A stretch of 64,000 bases of DNA from NCBI RefSeq assembly GCF_002161175.1, contig NZ_NFMA01000015.1:1-64000 (forward strand), read 5' to 3'. This DNA is from Flavonifractor sp. An100. GTDB taxonomy: Bacteria > Bacillota > Clostridia > Oscillospirales > Oscillospiraceae. Numbering within the stretch: the stretch's first letter is position 1; the number at the start of each line of letters is the position of its first letter. Of this stretch, positions 47,697 through 56,776 are shown piece after piece. Under the pieces are notes generated by a model that saw only the letters and a program-made list of their open reading frames with translations, ran no database searches and was not told the origin of the DNA. A program made the position numbers and the translations under genes.

Positions 47697-48887
47697 TTAA
47701 TCATAATGCAGCGCGTCGATGGGGTTGAGGGCGGCGGCCTTTTTGGCGGGCAGGTAGCCGAAGAGAACTCCGATGCCTACGGAGATGCCAAAGGCCAGCA
47801 GCACCGCTCCGATGGTGGGGGAGACGGTGAGGGTGGCCTCCATCACGGAGGTGACCACCCGGGAGGCTATCACGCAAAGGCCGTCCCCCAGCACAATGCC
47901 AAGGATACCCCCCAGGGCGCTGGTGGTGGCCGCCTCGATGACGAACTGTTCCATAATGTAGCGCTCCTTTGCACCCAGGGACTTGCGAATACCGATCTCC
48001 CGGGTGCGCTCGGTGACGGAGACCAGCATGATGTTCATGATGCCGATGCCGCCCACCACCAGAGAGATGGCGGCGATGCCAGCCAGAACATAGACCAGGA
48101 TATCCACCATGTCGGTCATGGTCTCCAGCATTTCAGCCATGCTGGTGACGGTGTAGTAGTCGTCGCTGGCAAAGACCTGGTAGAGGGCGTTTTCCAGGAC
48201 CTCCACACTGGCGGTGATCTGGTCCTCGCTCTGCATGGTGACGGTGTAGCTGCTCACCTCGCCAGAGATGCGGGAGGCGGTGGAGTAGGGCAGGTACAGG
48301 CAGTCGTCGGCGCCTCCCTCGTCCATGCTGTCCTCCTGCTGCTCCATCACGCCGATGACCGTGAGGGTCTGGCCGCCCACCCGCAGGGTCTGGCCCACGG
48401 CATTTCCACCGAAGTAGGCCTGGTTGAGGTAGGCGCCGATGACGCACACCTTGCTGCGCAGGGCAATGTCGCTGTATTGCAGGTTCCGGCCCTGAGCAAT
48501 GTCATAGTGCTTGATGGTGAGGTAGTCCTCGCTCACCCCCATGCAGGAGGTGGAGCTGATGGTCTCAGCGCCGATTTTCACATAGCCCATCATGGCCACT
48601 GTGGGGGAGCACAGGTCCAGATAGTCGCTGTTCTCTTCCACGATGGCATACATATCGTCCACACTGAGGGTGCGGGTGGAGCCTCGGGACATGACAGTGA
48701 CGGTGAGGGTATCGGTGCCCATGGCGGAAAAGCTGTCGGTGATGTAGCCCTCCAGGCCGTTGCCCAGGCCCACAATGACGATAACGGCGGCCACGCCGAT
48801 GATAATGCCCAGCATGGTCAGCAGGGTGCGGGTCTTGCTGGAGACGATGTTTTTCACCGCCAGGGTAAAGGATTCCCAAATGCTCAT
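47697..48887 (-). CDS. ABC transporter permease, MacB/FtsX type
   Basis: Membrane protein of 396 aa with four transmembrane helices and a large extracellular MacB_PCD domain. N-terminal helix SKTRTLLTMLGIIIGVAAVI VIVGLGNG; C-terminal FtsX block MNIMLVSVTERTREIGIRKS LGAKERYIMEQFVIEA. It partners the ATPase upstream, whose stop overlaps its start by four bases. In Firmicutes such complexes export peptides or drugs or act in envelope stress. Confidence 0.94.
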   Translation of the reverse strand: MSIWESFTLAVKNIVSSKTRTLLTMLGIIIGVAAVIVIVGLGNGLEGYITDSFSAMGTDTLTVTVMSRGSTRTLSVDDMYAIVEENSDYLDLCSPTVAMMGYVKIGAETISSTSCMGVSEDYLTIKHYDIAQGRNLQYSDIALRSKVCVIGAYLNQAYFGGNAVGQTLRVGGQTLTVIGVMEQQEDSMDEGGADDCLYLPYSTASRISGEVSSYTVTMQSEDQITASVEVLENALYQVFASDDYYTVTSMAEMLETMTDMVDILVYVLAGIAAISLVVGGIGIMNIMLVSVTERTREIGIRKSLGAKERYIMEQFVIEAATTSALGGILGIVLGDGLCVIASRVVTSVMEATLTVSPTIGAVLLAFGISVGIGVLFGYLPAKKAAALNPIDALHYD

Positions 48888-49630
48888 GCGTCTCCACCTC
48901 CCTGCCGGATTCCGGCGGCCCGGGGGGTGACCACCGCCTCGGGGGCGTCGGAGGGGCCGTCGTAGACCACCTGGCCGTCCTCCAAGCGGATGATCCGTTG
49001 GGCCTGGACGGCGATGGAGTTGTCATGGGTGATGAGGACCACGGTATTGCCCGCGGCGTGGATGTCCTGGAGGAGGGCGAGCACCTCCCGGCCGGTCTTG
49101 GAGTCCAGGGCGCCGGTGGGCTCGTCGGCCAGGATCACCGAGGGGTTGCCCACCAGGGCCCGGGCAATGGACACCCGCTGCTGCTGGCCGCCGGAGAGCT
49201 GACTGGGCTTATGGCGCCACTTCTCCCGCAGCCCCACCCGCTCCAGGGATTCCAGGGCCCGGCGGCGGCGGTCCAGTTTGTTGACCCCGGCATACATCAG
49301 GGGGACCTCCACATTTTCCGCCAAGTTGAGCTTGGGCAGCAGGTTATACTGCTGGAAAATAAAGCCCAAAAGCTCATTGCGGATCTCGGCCAGCTCATTT
49401 TTGTTCATTTTGCCCACGTCCCGTCCGCTGAGGAGGTAGGTCCCCTCTGAGGGGACGTCCAGGCAGCCGATGATGTTCATACAGGTGGATTTGCCCGACC
49501 CGGAGGAGCCTACGATGGCCACAAACTCCCCTTTGAAGATCTGAAAGGAGATGTGGTCGGCGGCCACCACAGTGGTGTCTCCCATGTGGTAATACTTGCA
49601 TACCTGGCGAAATTCAATGAGGGGTTCCAT
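48884..49630 (-). CDS. ABC transporter ATP-binding protein, MacB/LolD type
   Basis: Nucleotide-binding subunit of 248 aa. Walker A GSSGSGKST, Q-loop FIFQQYNLLPKL, signature LSGGQQQRVSIARAL, Walker B VILADEPTGALD and switch His in VVLITHDNS. Starts one base after the stop of the adaptor gene and overlaps the permease gene, so the three form one operon. Confidence 0.96.
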   Translation of the reverse strand: MEPLIEFRQVCKYYHMGDTTVVAADHISFQIFKGEFVAIVGSSGSGKSTCMNIIGCLDVPSEGTYLLSGRDVGKMNKNELAEIRNELLGFIFQQYNLLPKLNLAENVEVPLMYAGVNKLDRRRRALESLERVGLREKWRHKPSQLSGGQQQRVSIARALVGNPSVILADEPTGALDSKTGREVLALLQDIHAAGNTVVLITHDNSIAVQAQRIIRLEDGQVVYDGPSDAPEAVVTPRAAGIRQGGGDA

Positions 49631-49631
49631 G

Positions 49632-51371
49632 TCAGCGCCCTCCCATGCCGCCGCCAGGCATGCCGCCGCCGCCGCTGGGCATGCCGCCGCCGCCCATCAT
49701 GCCGCCGCCCATGCCGCCGGGCATCATGCCCATCTGGAAGCTGTCACCGGAGGAGCTGGTGGCGATGTAGGCCACGGTGTCCCCCTCCTGCAGGCCGGAG
49801 GTAATTTCGATGTAGTCATCGTTTCCTACCCCAACGGTGACCGGGACGGAGTAGTAGGTAGTCTCGGTTTCTCCCTCCTCTCCGCTGGTGACGGGGGTGC
49901 CGTTGGCGGCGCTGGGGGAGTCGGCGGTGACCAGAACGGTGTTGCCCCGCTGAAGGGCGGCGGAGGGGACGGCCAGAACATCAGTGGCGCTGTCCAGGGT
50001 TATGGTGGCGTCCACACTCATGCCGGGAAGGAGTCCGTCGGTCTCGTCGATGCGGATGGTGACGGGATAGGTGGTGGCGCTGCCCGAGGAGGTGCCCGCC
50101 ACGCTCACCTTGGTGACCACACCCTCGTAGACGGTGTCCTCCACAGCGTCGGCGGTAATGGTGACGGTCTGGCCCACGGCGATGGAGGCGATGTCCAGCT
50201 CATCCACGCTGAGGGTCATGGTGAGGTAGCTCAGGTCATAGATGGTGCACAGCACCTGGTTGGACTCGGTGATCTCTCCGGCGTTGTAATACTTATCCAC
50301 GATGGTCCCCTTGATGGGAGCGGTGATGGTGTAGTCATCCAGCTGCTGGTAGCGGTTCTCCAGATTGATCTCGGCGTTGCGCAGGGATTCCGAAGCGCTC
50401 TGGACCGAGTCGGACACGTCGCTGCTGGTGAGAACCACCAGGGTATCCCCCTTGTCCACCCAGTCCCCCTCGGAGACCTGGATGGAGGCCACCTCGCCGG
50501 ATACCTTGGCGGTAATGGATTTCTCCTGGCTGTATGTAAAGGTGGAGCTGGAGGTGCTGGTGACGGAGCCCACGGCGGCGGTGGCGCTCTGGGCGGTGGA
50601 CAGGCCGCCGGGGTTTTCTACATCAATGGTGACGGTGCGGACCTGGACGTTGCCGGTGAGGACCTCCACGTTTCCGCTGACCTGGGAGATGGTGCCCGAC
50701 AGGGTCTCGAAGGTGGAGTCCAGGGTGACAGTGGCTCCCTGACCTACGTAGAAGCCGACGGCCTCGTCGGCGGGGAAGGGGAGCTCCAGGGTCATCACGT
50801 CGGAGTTGCGGACGGTGGCCACCGTCTGGCCGGCATTTACCTCGTCCCCCACCTCCACATCCAGGGAGTAGACCCGGCCGGAGGCGGTGGCGGCGACGTT
50901 CAGGTCGGCCTGGTTCTCCAGCTGCTTTTCGTAGCTGCGCTGGGCCTGGTTCAGGGAGATCTCCGACTGCTCCAGGGAGCTGGAGGCGTCAGAGGAGTCC
51001 AGGGTGTAGAGCACGGTGCCCTCCTCCACCTGGTCCCCCTCCTCAAAGTCGGCGGTGAGGATGGTGTCCTCCAGCAGGGTGGTCACCGAATAGGAGTCGG
51101 CGGCCTCCAGGGTGCCGCTGCCGGTGATGGTGGAGGTGATGTCCATCCGTTCCACCGAGGCGGTGGTGTAGGTCAGGTCGGCGGCCATTGCGGTCCCGCC
51201 TCCCCCTCCCAGGAAGTGAGAGGCTCCTACCCCAATCAGCACAACAACCAGGAGCAGGGCTAGGATACGTTTTGATCGGATTCGCTTCCAAAAGCCCTTA
51301 GCCCGGGGGGCGGAGACGGCTGGAGTGTCGTCGGTGCGGGAGGGAGAGGGCTTGAGAAATGGCAGGTTCAT
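49632..51371 (-). CDS. Efflux adaptor (MacA/HlyD-type membrane fusion protein) with Met/Gly-rich C-terminus
   Basis: Predicted 579-aa protein anchored by one helix (residues ~33-53, RILALLLVVVLIGVGASHFL). ATG 51371 follows AAAGGACGG; upstream ATGs lie in the leader. Biotinyl/lipoyl-like halves near 75-130 and 205-300 (ASGRVYSLDVEVGDEVNAGQ and ISGEVASIQVSEGDWVDKGD-like), a long coiled-coil hairpin, beta-barrel and membrane-proximal domain. The last ~35 residues are almost only Gly and Met with some Pro (nine Met), a possible metal or flexible tail. First gene of the MacAB-like operon, following the two-component genes. Confidence 0.92.
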   Translation of the reverse strand: MNLPFLKPSPSRTDDTPAVSAPRAKGFWKRIRSKRILALLLVVVLIGVGASHFLGGGGGTAMAADLTYTTASVERMDITSTITGSGTLEAADSYSVTTLLEDTILTADFEEGDQVEEGTVLYTLDSSDASSSLEQSEISLNQAQRSYEKQLENQADLNVAATASGRVYSLDVEVGDEVNAGQTVATVRNSDVMTLELPFPADEAVGFYVGQGATVTLDSTFETLSGTISQVSGNVEVLTGNVQVRTVTIDVENPGGLSTAQSATAAVGSVTSTSSSTFTYSQEKSITAKVSGEVASIQVSEGDWVDKGDTLVVLTSSDVSDSVQSASESLRNAEINLENRYQQLDDYTITAPIKGTIVDKYYNAGEITESNQVLCTIYDLSYLTMTLSVDELDIASIAVGQTVTITADAVEDTVYEGVVTKVSVAGTSSGSATTYPVTIRIDETDGLLPGMSVDATITLDSATDVLAVPSAALQRGNTVLVTADSPSAANGTPVTSGEEGETETTYYSVPVTVGVGNDDYIEITSGLQEGDTVAYIATSSSGDSFQMGMMPGGMGGGMMGGGGMPSGGGGMPGGGMGGR

Positions 51372-51486
51372 GGAGATACCGTCCTTTCCATATGGTGGTT
51401 TCATTGCGAAAGCTATTGTATGAGGGAAATTTAAACAGTCAGAGGCAAGAAACGAAATTTTTTCGAAACAGAATCCAAACATTTCA

Positions 51487-51531
51487 AAACGCCCCCGCTC
51501 CCGGGCACTTCCCAGAGAGCGGAGGCGTTTT
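51487..51531 (-). terminator. Terminator of the two-component system genes
   Basis: AAAACGCC...GGCGTTTT outer arms with CCCGCTC/GAGCGGA-type inner pairing, TTTTGAAAT on the minus side. It separates the response regulator from the efflux operon downstream, so the latter has its own promoter in 51372-51486. Confidence 0.8.
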
Positions 51532-51541
51532 CAACAGGCGA

Positions 51542-52234
51542 TCAGGTTCGGTTGAGGCGGTAGCCCGCCCCCCAGACGGTTTCGATGATCTTGGGGTTGG
51601 ATGGGTCATCTTCGATTTTATCCCGGACCCGGCCGATGTGGACGGTGACCGTGGCGCTGTCCCCCACATAGTCGTAGCCCCAGATGGCCTCAAAGAGCCG
51701 TTCCTTGGAAAAGACAATGTTGGGGTTTTCCGCCAGGAACTTTAAAAGCTCAAATTCCCGGTTGGGCATCTTCACCTCCTGCCCCCCCTTATAGACCTTC
51801 CAGCTCTGGGGCAGGATGCGCACATCTCCGATGGTAATCACGTCCTGACGCTCGGCCGCGCCGCCGGTCAGGCGGGCGTAGCGGCTCAAGTGGGCCTTCA
51901 CCCGGGCCACCAGTTCGGCCGGGTCGAAGGGCTTGGCGATGTAGTCGTCCGCCCCCAGCCCCAGGCCCCGGATCTTGTCCACCGACTCGGAGCGGGCGGT
52001 GACCATGAGAATGGGCACGTCCACCTTGTCCCGGATGAGCCGGCACACGTCGTAGCCGTTGCAGCCGGGGAGCATCAGGTCCAGCAGAATGAGGGCATAC
52101 TCCCCCTGAAGAGCCTCCCGAACGGCGTCCTGGCCGTTGCTCACCAGGACCGTCTCGTAGCCCTCAATGTCCAGGTAGTCCCGCTCCAGCATGGCGATCT
52201 CCTGGTCGTCCTCAACAATCAGAATGCGGTTCAT
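51542..52234 (-). CDS. OmpR/PhoB-family response regulator
   Basis: Predicted 230-aa regulator. Receiver domain with acidic pocket (IVEDDQE), phosphorylation Asp52 in LILLDLMLPGCNGYDV, and Lys in DDYIAKPFDPAEL. C-terminal winged helix: FELLKFLAENPNIVFSKERL FEAIWGYDYVGDSATVTVHI. Overlaps the kinase gene by 23 bases. By position it probably controls the MacAB-like operon, an arrangement known from bacitracin/lantibiotic-sensing modules (inference). Confidence 0.95.
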   Translation of the reverse strand: MNRILIVEDDQEIAMLERDYLDIEGYETVLVSNGQDAVREALQGEYALILLDLMLPGCNGYDVCRLIRDKVDVPILMVTARSESVDKIRGLGLGADDYIAKPFDPAELVARVKAHLSRYARLTGGAAERQDVITIGDVRILPQSWKVYKGGQEVKMPNREFELLKFLAENPNIVFSKERLFEAIWGYDYVGDSATVTVHIGRVRDKIEDDPSNPKIIETVWGAGYRLNRT

Positions 52235-53645
52235 GTTCCGGTAAAGCCTCCCCTACGGGCAGGGTGATGTCAAACACCAGCCCCGATTCATTCCCGGCCT
52301 CAATGGCGCCGCCATGGGCCTCCACGATATATTTTACGATATACAGCCCCAGTCCGCTGCCCTCGCCCCGGCCCCGGCCCCGGGCCTGGTCCCCCCGCCA
52401 GAACTGTTCGAAGAGGTGGGGCAGCTGCTCTGGGAGCACACCGGAGCCGTTGTCGGCAAAGCGCAGGTGTTCCATCCCCTCCTCCCGCCAAACGGAGATG
52501 GTGAGCAGCAGGGGGTTGGCCTGGGCGTAGCGCAGGGCGTTTTCCGTCAGATTGGTGAGCAGGCGGTACATCTGCTCGGTGTCGATCCGGACGGGGTGGG
52601 GCCGCTGGGATACCGACACCTGGATGTCGCCGCCCCGGTTGGCCAGCTCCCCCCGGGTCTCGGCGGCAAAGGAGGTGACAAATTCCCCTAAATCCACCTG
52701 TTCGGGGAACAGGGGCAGGTTGCCCGTCTCCAGCTTGGAGAAGTAAAACAACCGCTGGAGGAGCACATCCATGTCGCAGGCCTTCCGGTAGGCAATGTCC
52801 AGATACTGCTGCTGGCGCTCCGGGGTCTGGGCCACTCCGTCCCGCAGACCCTTGATATAGCCCTTCACGGAGGTGAGGGGGGTGCGCAGGTCGTGGGAGA
52901 TCCCGGCTACCAGGTCGGTGCGGGCCTGCTCGTAGAGGGCATTTTTCTCCCGCTCCTGGAGCAGGTGGACCTGCATCTGGTCAAAGGCGGTACACACCGA
53001 GGTAAACTCATCCTGTCCCTGGTAGGCCACCGGGGTGGACAGGTCCCCCGCCTCCACCCGCCGGGCGGCGTCGGTGAGGGCGTTGACCGGGCGCATGATC
53101 CGCCGGATCTGATAGCGGGAGAAGGCCAGGCTGAAAAGCATGATAGCCCCGATGGCCACCGCTCCGCTGGCAAACATGGACAGGATCATCGCCTCGTCCT
53201 GGGGCCGCTGGCGGCCCAGCACCGGCGGGACATTGGGTCGGGGAAGGGCAATGAGGGTGTGCTCCCCCAGGGTGCGGCCGATGATCACCATATTGTCGTT
53301 CTGCATCGCCAGGGCCCCGTTTTCCGGCCAGGACGTCCCCTGGGCCACCCGGCGGTACAGGTCGTCCTGAATCTGGTCCAGAGTGGAGAAGACAACCTCC
53401 TCCCCCCGCAAAACAATCAGGTTGTAGTCCAGCTTGTTCAGCTTCCGGTCCAGTTCCCTCCAGTCGTTCTCCGAGCCGTCCAGATCGGAGAGCAGCTCCT
53501 GGGCCTGTTGGGCGCCGTCAGAGGGGGCGGTGGAATGGCGGTAGAAGTTGGATACCCAGTGGACCACCAGACCGTTGACCAGCAGCAGGATGGCCATGGC
53601 CCCGATGAGGGTGAGGGTATGAAAGAGAAAGAGCCGCCGTCCCAT
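52212..53645 (-). CDS. Membrane sensor histidine kinase
   Basis: Predicted 477-aa kinase. ATG 53645 (MGRRLFLFHTLTLIGAMAIL) follows AAAAGGAGGG; the upstream open frame is AT-rich and noncoding. Two transmembrane helices flank an extracellular domain of about 125 residues, then HAMP (RIMRPVNALTDAARRVEAGD), HisKA with H-box LVAGISHDLRTPLTSVKGYI, and ATPase boxes NLTENALRYA, DNGSGVLPEQ and GSGLGLYIVKYIVEAHGG. Partner of the downstream response regulator. Confidence 0.95.
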   Translation of the reverse strand: MGRRLFLFHTLTLIGAMAILLLVNGLVVHWVSNFYRHSTAPSDGAQQAQELLSDLDGSENDWRELDRKLNKLDYNLIVLRGEEVVFSTLDQIQDDLYRRVAQGTSWPENGALAMQNDNMVIIGRTLGEHTLIALPRPNVPPVLGRQRPQDEAMILSMFASGAVAIGAIMLFSLAFSRYQIRRIMRPVNALTDAARRVEAGDLSTPVAYQGQDEFTSVCTAFDQMQVHLLQEREKNALYEQARTDLVAGISHDLRTPLTSVKGYIKGLRDGVAQTPERQQQYLDIAYRKACDMDVLLQRLFYFSKLETGNLPLFPEQVDLGEFVTSFAAETRGELANRGGDIQVSVSQRPHPVRIDTEQMYRLLTNLTENALRYAQANPLLLTISVWREEGMEHLRFADNGSGVLPEQLPHLFEQFWRGDQARGRGRGEGSGLGLYIVKYIVEAHGGAIEAGNESGLVFDITLPVGEALPEHEPHSDC

Positions 53646-53770
53646 GGTGGGCCCTCCTTTTGTTTGGATTTCACCGGAATTGTTTTTATTGTAGCGGATA
53701 AATCTAAACAGGAAAAGGGAAAATTCTAAAGTTTTCGTAAACAGGAGGGGAGACAGCCGGTATTTTCCTC

Positions 53771-53800
53771 TTGACAAAAAGGGAACAAAATCAGTATGAT
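53771..53800 (+). promoter_or_regulatory. Promoter of the copA-csoR operon
   Basis: TTGACA (53771-53776), 18-nt spacer, TATGAT (53795-53800), 67 bases upstream of copA. Confidence 0.85.
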
Positions 53801-53830
53801 AATAATACCCCACCCCCGGGGGGTGTTATT
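53801..53830. promoter_or_regulatory. Probable CsoR operator
   Basis: Palindrome-like AATAATACCCC ... GGGGTGTTATT at 53801-53830, directly after the -10 box and covering the transcription start. A C-tract/G-tract flanked by AT is the known CsoR-box pattern, and csoR is the last gene of this operon. Confidence 0.75.
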
Positions 53831-53866
53831 GACCGGGGATTGAATGGGAAAAAAGGGGCATCCTCT

Positions 53867-56455
53867 ATGAAAAAGCAAAAATTTGAGATTACCGGCATGA
53901 CCTGTTCGGCTTGCTCGGCCCATGTGGAGAAGGCGGTCAACCAACTGCCGGGCATCAAGACGGCGGCAGTGAGTCTGATGACCAACTCCATGTCGGCGGA
54001 ATACGACGAGGGGCAACTGTCGGAGCAGGATATCATTGCAGCCGTGGAGAAGGCGGGCTACGGAGCCGCCCTTCCGGGAAAAAAGGAGACTGGCGGGGCC
54101 TCCAAGGCGAGCACTGGCATGGAGGAGGAGCTGGCCGGGATGAAGCGGCGCTTTTTCGGCTCCCTGGTCTTTCTGCTCCCCCTGTTCTACCTCTCCATGG
54201 GCCATATGATGGGGGCGCCCATCCCCGGCTTTTTGTCGGGGCAGGAGAACGCGGTGGCCTTCGGCCTGACCCAATTGCTGCTCACCCTGCCTATTATGTA
54301 TCTCGACGACAAATACTATAAAGTGGGGTTCAAAACCCTGTGGCACCGGGCACCGAACATGGATTCCCTCATCGCCGTAGGCTCGGCGGCGGCAGTTATC
54401 TACGGAGTGTTTGCCATCTACCAGATGGGCTACGGCCTGGGTCACGGGGACTGGGCGCTGGTGGAGCAGTACCACATGGACCTGTACTTTGAGTCGGCGG
54501 GGATGATCCTCACCCTCATCACCCTGGGCAAGTTCCTAGAGACCCGCTCCAAGGGCAAGACCTCCCAGGCCATCACCCGCCTCATGGACTTGGCACCCAA
54601 GACGGCCACCGTCCTCCGGGACGGGGCGGAGGTGGAGATCCCCGTGGAGCAGGTGAAGGTGGGAGACCGGGTGGTGGTCCGGCCGGGACAGTCCATCCCG
54701 GTGGACGGCGTCATCCTGGAGGGGGAGTCGGCGGTGGACGAGTCCGCCCTCACCGGGGAGTCATTGCCGGTGGATAAGGGACCGGGGGACTTGGTGGCCG
54801 CCGCCACCCTCAACAAGTCTGGCTTCTTTACCTTTGAGGCCAGCCGGGTGGGGGAGGACACCACTCTGGCCCAGATGATCCGCCTGGTGGAGGAGGCCGC
54901 CTCCTCCAAGGCCCCCATTGCCAAGCTGGCCGACCGGGTGGCGGGGGTATTTGTGCCGGTGGTCATGGCCATCGCTGCCATTACCGCCCTGGTGTGGTTC
55001 TTTGCCTCGGGTCAGGACGTGACTAGGGCCCTCACCGCCGGAGTGGCGGTGCTGGTCATCTCCTGTCCCTGTGCCCTGGGGCTGGCCACCCCGGTGGCCA
55101 TTATGGTGGGTACCGGAAAGGGGGCGGAAAACGGCATCCTCATCAAATCCGCCCAGGCCCTGGAGACCCTCCACAGCATCGACACCGTGGTGCTGGATAA
55201 AACGGGCACCCTCACCCAGGGCAAGCCGGTGGTCACCGACATTGTTCCCGGGGAGGATATAGACCAGGAGGGGCTGCTCCTTTTGGCCGCCTGCCTGGAG
55301 GGACCCTCTGAACATCCCCTGGCCGCCGCCATTGTGGAGCAGGCCAGGGAGAGAAAGCTGGACACTGCGCCGGTCTCCGGTTTCCAGGCCATTCACGGCC
55401 GGGGGGTCCGGGCCACCCTGGGGGGGCGTATCTTCCTGGGGGGCAACCGGGCCATGATGGAGGAGAGCGGGATCGACCTGGGAAACTTTCCCCAGAAGGC
55501 GGAGGAGCTCTCCGACCAGGGCAAGACCGCTTTGTACTTTGCGGATGAACACCGGGTGCTGGGCCTGGTGGCAGTGGCCGATACCCCCAAGCCTACCAGT
55601 GCTTCGGCGGTGTCCGCCTTCCGTCAGCTGGGGCTGGAGGTGGTCATGCTCACCGGGGACAACCAGCGCACCGCCCAGGCCATCGGAAAGGAGCTGGGAG
55701 TCAGCCAGGTGCTGGCCCAGGTCCTCCCCCAGGACAAGGAGCGCCAGGTGGCCCTGCTCCAGGAGCAGGGGAAGAAGGTGGCCATGGTGGGCGACGGCAT
55801 CAACGACGCCCCCGCCCTGGCCCGGGCAGACGTGGGCATGGCCATCGGAGCGGGTACCGACGTGGCCATCGAGTCGGCGGATATCGTGCTCATGAAGTCC
55901 GACCTGCTGGACGCCGCCGCGGCGGTGGAGCTCAGCCGGGCCACCATCCGGAACATCAAGGAGAACCTGTTCTGGGCCTTCTTCTACAACAGCCTGGGCA
56001 TCCCACTGGCCGCCGGATTGCTGGTCCCCCTCACCGGCCACCAGCTAAACCCCATGTTTGCCGCCGCCGCCATGAGCTTAAGCTCGGTGTGCGTGGTGTC
56101 CAATGCCTTACGGCTGCGGTTTTTCGAGAGTAAGTTCCGCCCCGCCTCCCCTTCCCAGGAGCCGGCGGCGTGCAACGGAGCCTGCCCGGTGGAGGCACCG
56201 GCAGGGGAACCATCACAATCAAAACCACAAGGAGGAACTGAAGGTATGGAAAAGAAAATTGGCATCGAGGGCATGATGTGCGCCCACTGTGTGGCCCATG
56301 TGGAGAAGGCGTTGACCGCTCTGGGCGGTGTGACCTCCGCCAAGGCCGACCTGGAGGGCAAGTGCGCCACCGTCACCTTGGCTGCCCCCGTCTCCGATGA
56401 GGAGCTGAAGGAGGCCGTGACCCAGGCGGGGTATGAGGTGGTGTCCATCCAGTGA
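53867..56455 (+). CDS. copA: Copper-exporting P1B-type ATPase with C-terminal CopZ-like domain
   Basis: Predicted 862-aa pump. ATG 53867 follows AAAAAAGGGGC; upstream ATGs fall in the promoter. N-terminal HMA domain with [14 protein letters not shown] (Cys13/Cys16), transmembrane metal site C400-P-C402 in [12 protein letters not shown], phosphorylation Asp444 in [18 protein letters not shown] actuator motif, SEHPLAAAI (HP motif), and hinge [20 protein letters not shown]. After the last transmembrane pair is a linker with ACNGACP, then a second HMA domain, residues 794-862, with Cys805/Cys808 in [17 protein letters not shown] and class residues indicate Cu(I). CopA normally lacks a C-terminal HMA domain. 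Confidence 0.97.
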   Translation: MKKQKFEITGMTCSACSAHVEKAVNQLPGIKTAAVSLMTNSMSAEYDEGQLSEQDIIAAVEKAGYGAALPGKKETGGASKASTGMEEELAGMKRRFFGSLVFLLPLFYLSMGHMMGAPIPGFLSGQENAVAFGLTQLLLTLPIMYLDDKYYKVGFKTLWHRAPNMDSLIAVGSAAAVIYGVFAIYQMGYGLGHGDWALVEQYHMDLYFESAGMILTLITLGKFLETRSKGKTSQAITRLMDLAPKTATVLRDGAEVEIPVEQVKVGDRVVVRPGQSIPVDGVILEGESAVDESALTGESLPVDKGPGDLVAAATLNKSGFFTFEASRVGEDTTLAQMIRLVEEAASSKAPIAKLADRVAGVFVPVVMAIAAITALVWFFASGQDVTRALTAGVAVLVISCPCALGLATPVAIMVGTGKGAENGILIKSAQALETLHSIDTVVLDKTGTLTQGKPVVTDIVPGEDIDQEGLLLLAACLEGPSEHPLAAAIVEQARERKLDTAPVSGFQAIHGRGVRATLGGRIFLGGNRAMMEESGIDLGNFPQKAEELSDQGKTALYFADEHRVLGLVAVADTPKPTSASAVSAFRQLGLEVVMLTGDNQRTAQAIGKELGVSQVLAQVLPQDKERQVALLQEQGKKVAMVGDGINDAPALARADVGMAIGAGTDVAIESADIVLMKSDLLDAAAAVELSRATIRNIKENLFWAFFYNSLGIPLAAGLLVPLTGHQLNPMFAAAAMSLSSVCVVSNALRLRFFESKFRPASPSQEPAACNGACPVEAPAGEPSQSKPQGGTEGMEKKIGIEGMMCAHCVAHVEKALTALGGVTSAKADLEGKCATVTLAAPVSDEELKEAVTQAGYEVVSIQ
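56246..56455 (+). CDS. copZ: Internal in-frame CopZ-like copper chaperone (3' end of copA)
   Basis: ATG 56246 lies in the copA frame and is preceded ten bases upstream by AAGGAGG (56229-56235), a full ribosome binding site. Initiation there gives a 69-aa protein, [20 protein letters not shown] to the shared stop, with the size and MxCxxC motif of free CopZ chaperones that hand Cu(I) to CopA or CsoR. The same residues form the C-terminal domain of the full pump. Whether both products are made is inferred from the ribosome site. Confidence 0.65.
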   Translation: MEKKIGIEGMMCAHCVAHVEKALTALGGVTSAKADLEGKCATVTLAAPVSDEELKEAVTQAGYEVVSIQ

Positions 56456-56715
56456 AGGCCGACCACGCCCAGGTCACCCGGCTGCTGAAAACCGCCCGGG
56501 GCCAGATCGACGGCATTTTGAAGATGGTGGAGGAGGACCGGTACTGTCTGGACGTGTCCAACCAGCTCATGGCCACCCAATCCATCCTGAAAAAGGCCAA
56601 CCGCATGGTGCTCAAAGCCCATATGAGCTGCTGCGTCAAGGAGGCGGTGGAGTCCGGCGACCCCCAGGAGAAGCTGGAGGAGCTGGCCGCCCTGCTGGAT
56701 AAACTGGCCGATTGA
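56452..56715 (+). CDS. csoR: Copper-sensing transcriptional repressor CsoR
   Basis: All-helical repressor of 87 aa that releases DNA on binding Cu(I). GTG 56452 overlaps the copA stop (GTGA). The Cu(I) ligands are in place with the known spacing: Cys32, His57, Cys61 ([10 protein letters not shown] and [12 protein letters not shown]). N-terminal [19 protein letters not shown] matches the CsoR/RcnR family. Negative autoregulation of the operon through the site at 53801-53830 is expected. Confidence 0.96.
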   Translation: MKADHAQVTRLLKTARGQIDGILKMVEEDRYCLDVSNQLMATQSILKKANRMVLKAHMSCCVKEAVESGDPQEKLEELAALLDKLAD

Positions 56716-56724
56716 ACCCAATCA

Positions 56725-56766
56725 AAAAACACAGGGACGCCCCACGGGGGGCGTCCCTGTGTTCGT
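56725..56766. terminator. Bidirectional terminator after csoR
   Basis: ACACAGGGACGCCCC/GGGGGCGTCCCTGTGT with AAAAAA on one side and TTCGTTTGG on the other, between convergent genes. Confidence 0.88.
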
Positions 56767-56776
56767 TTGGTGTTCC

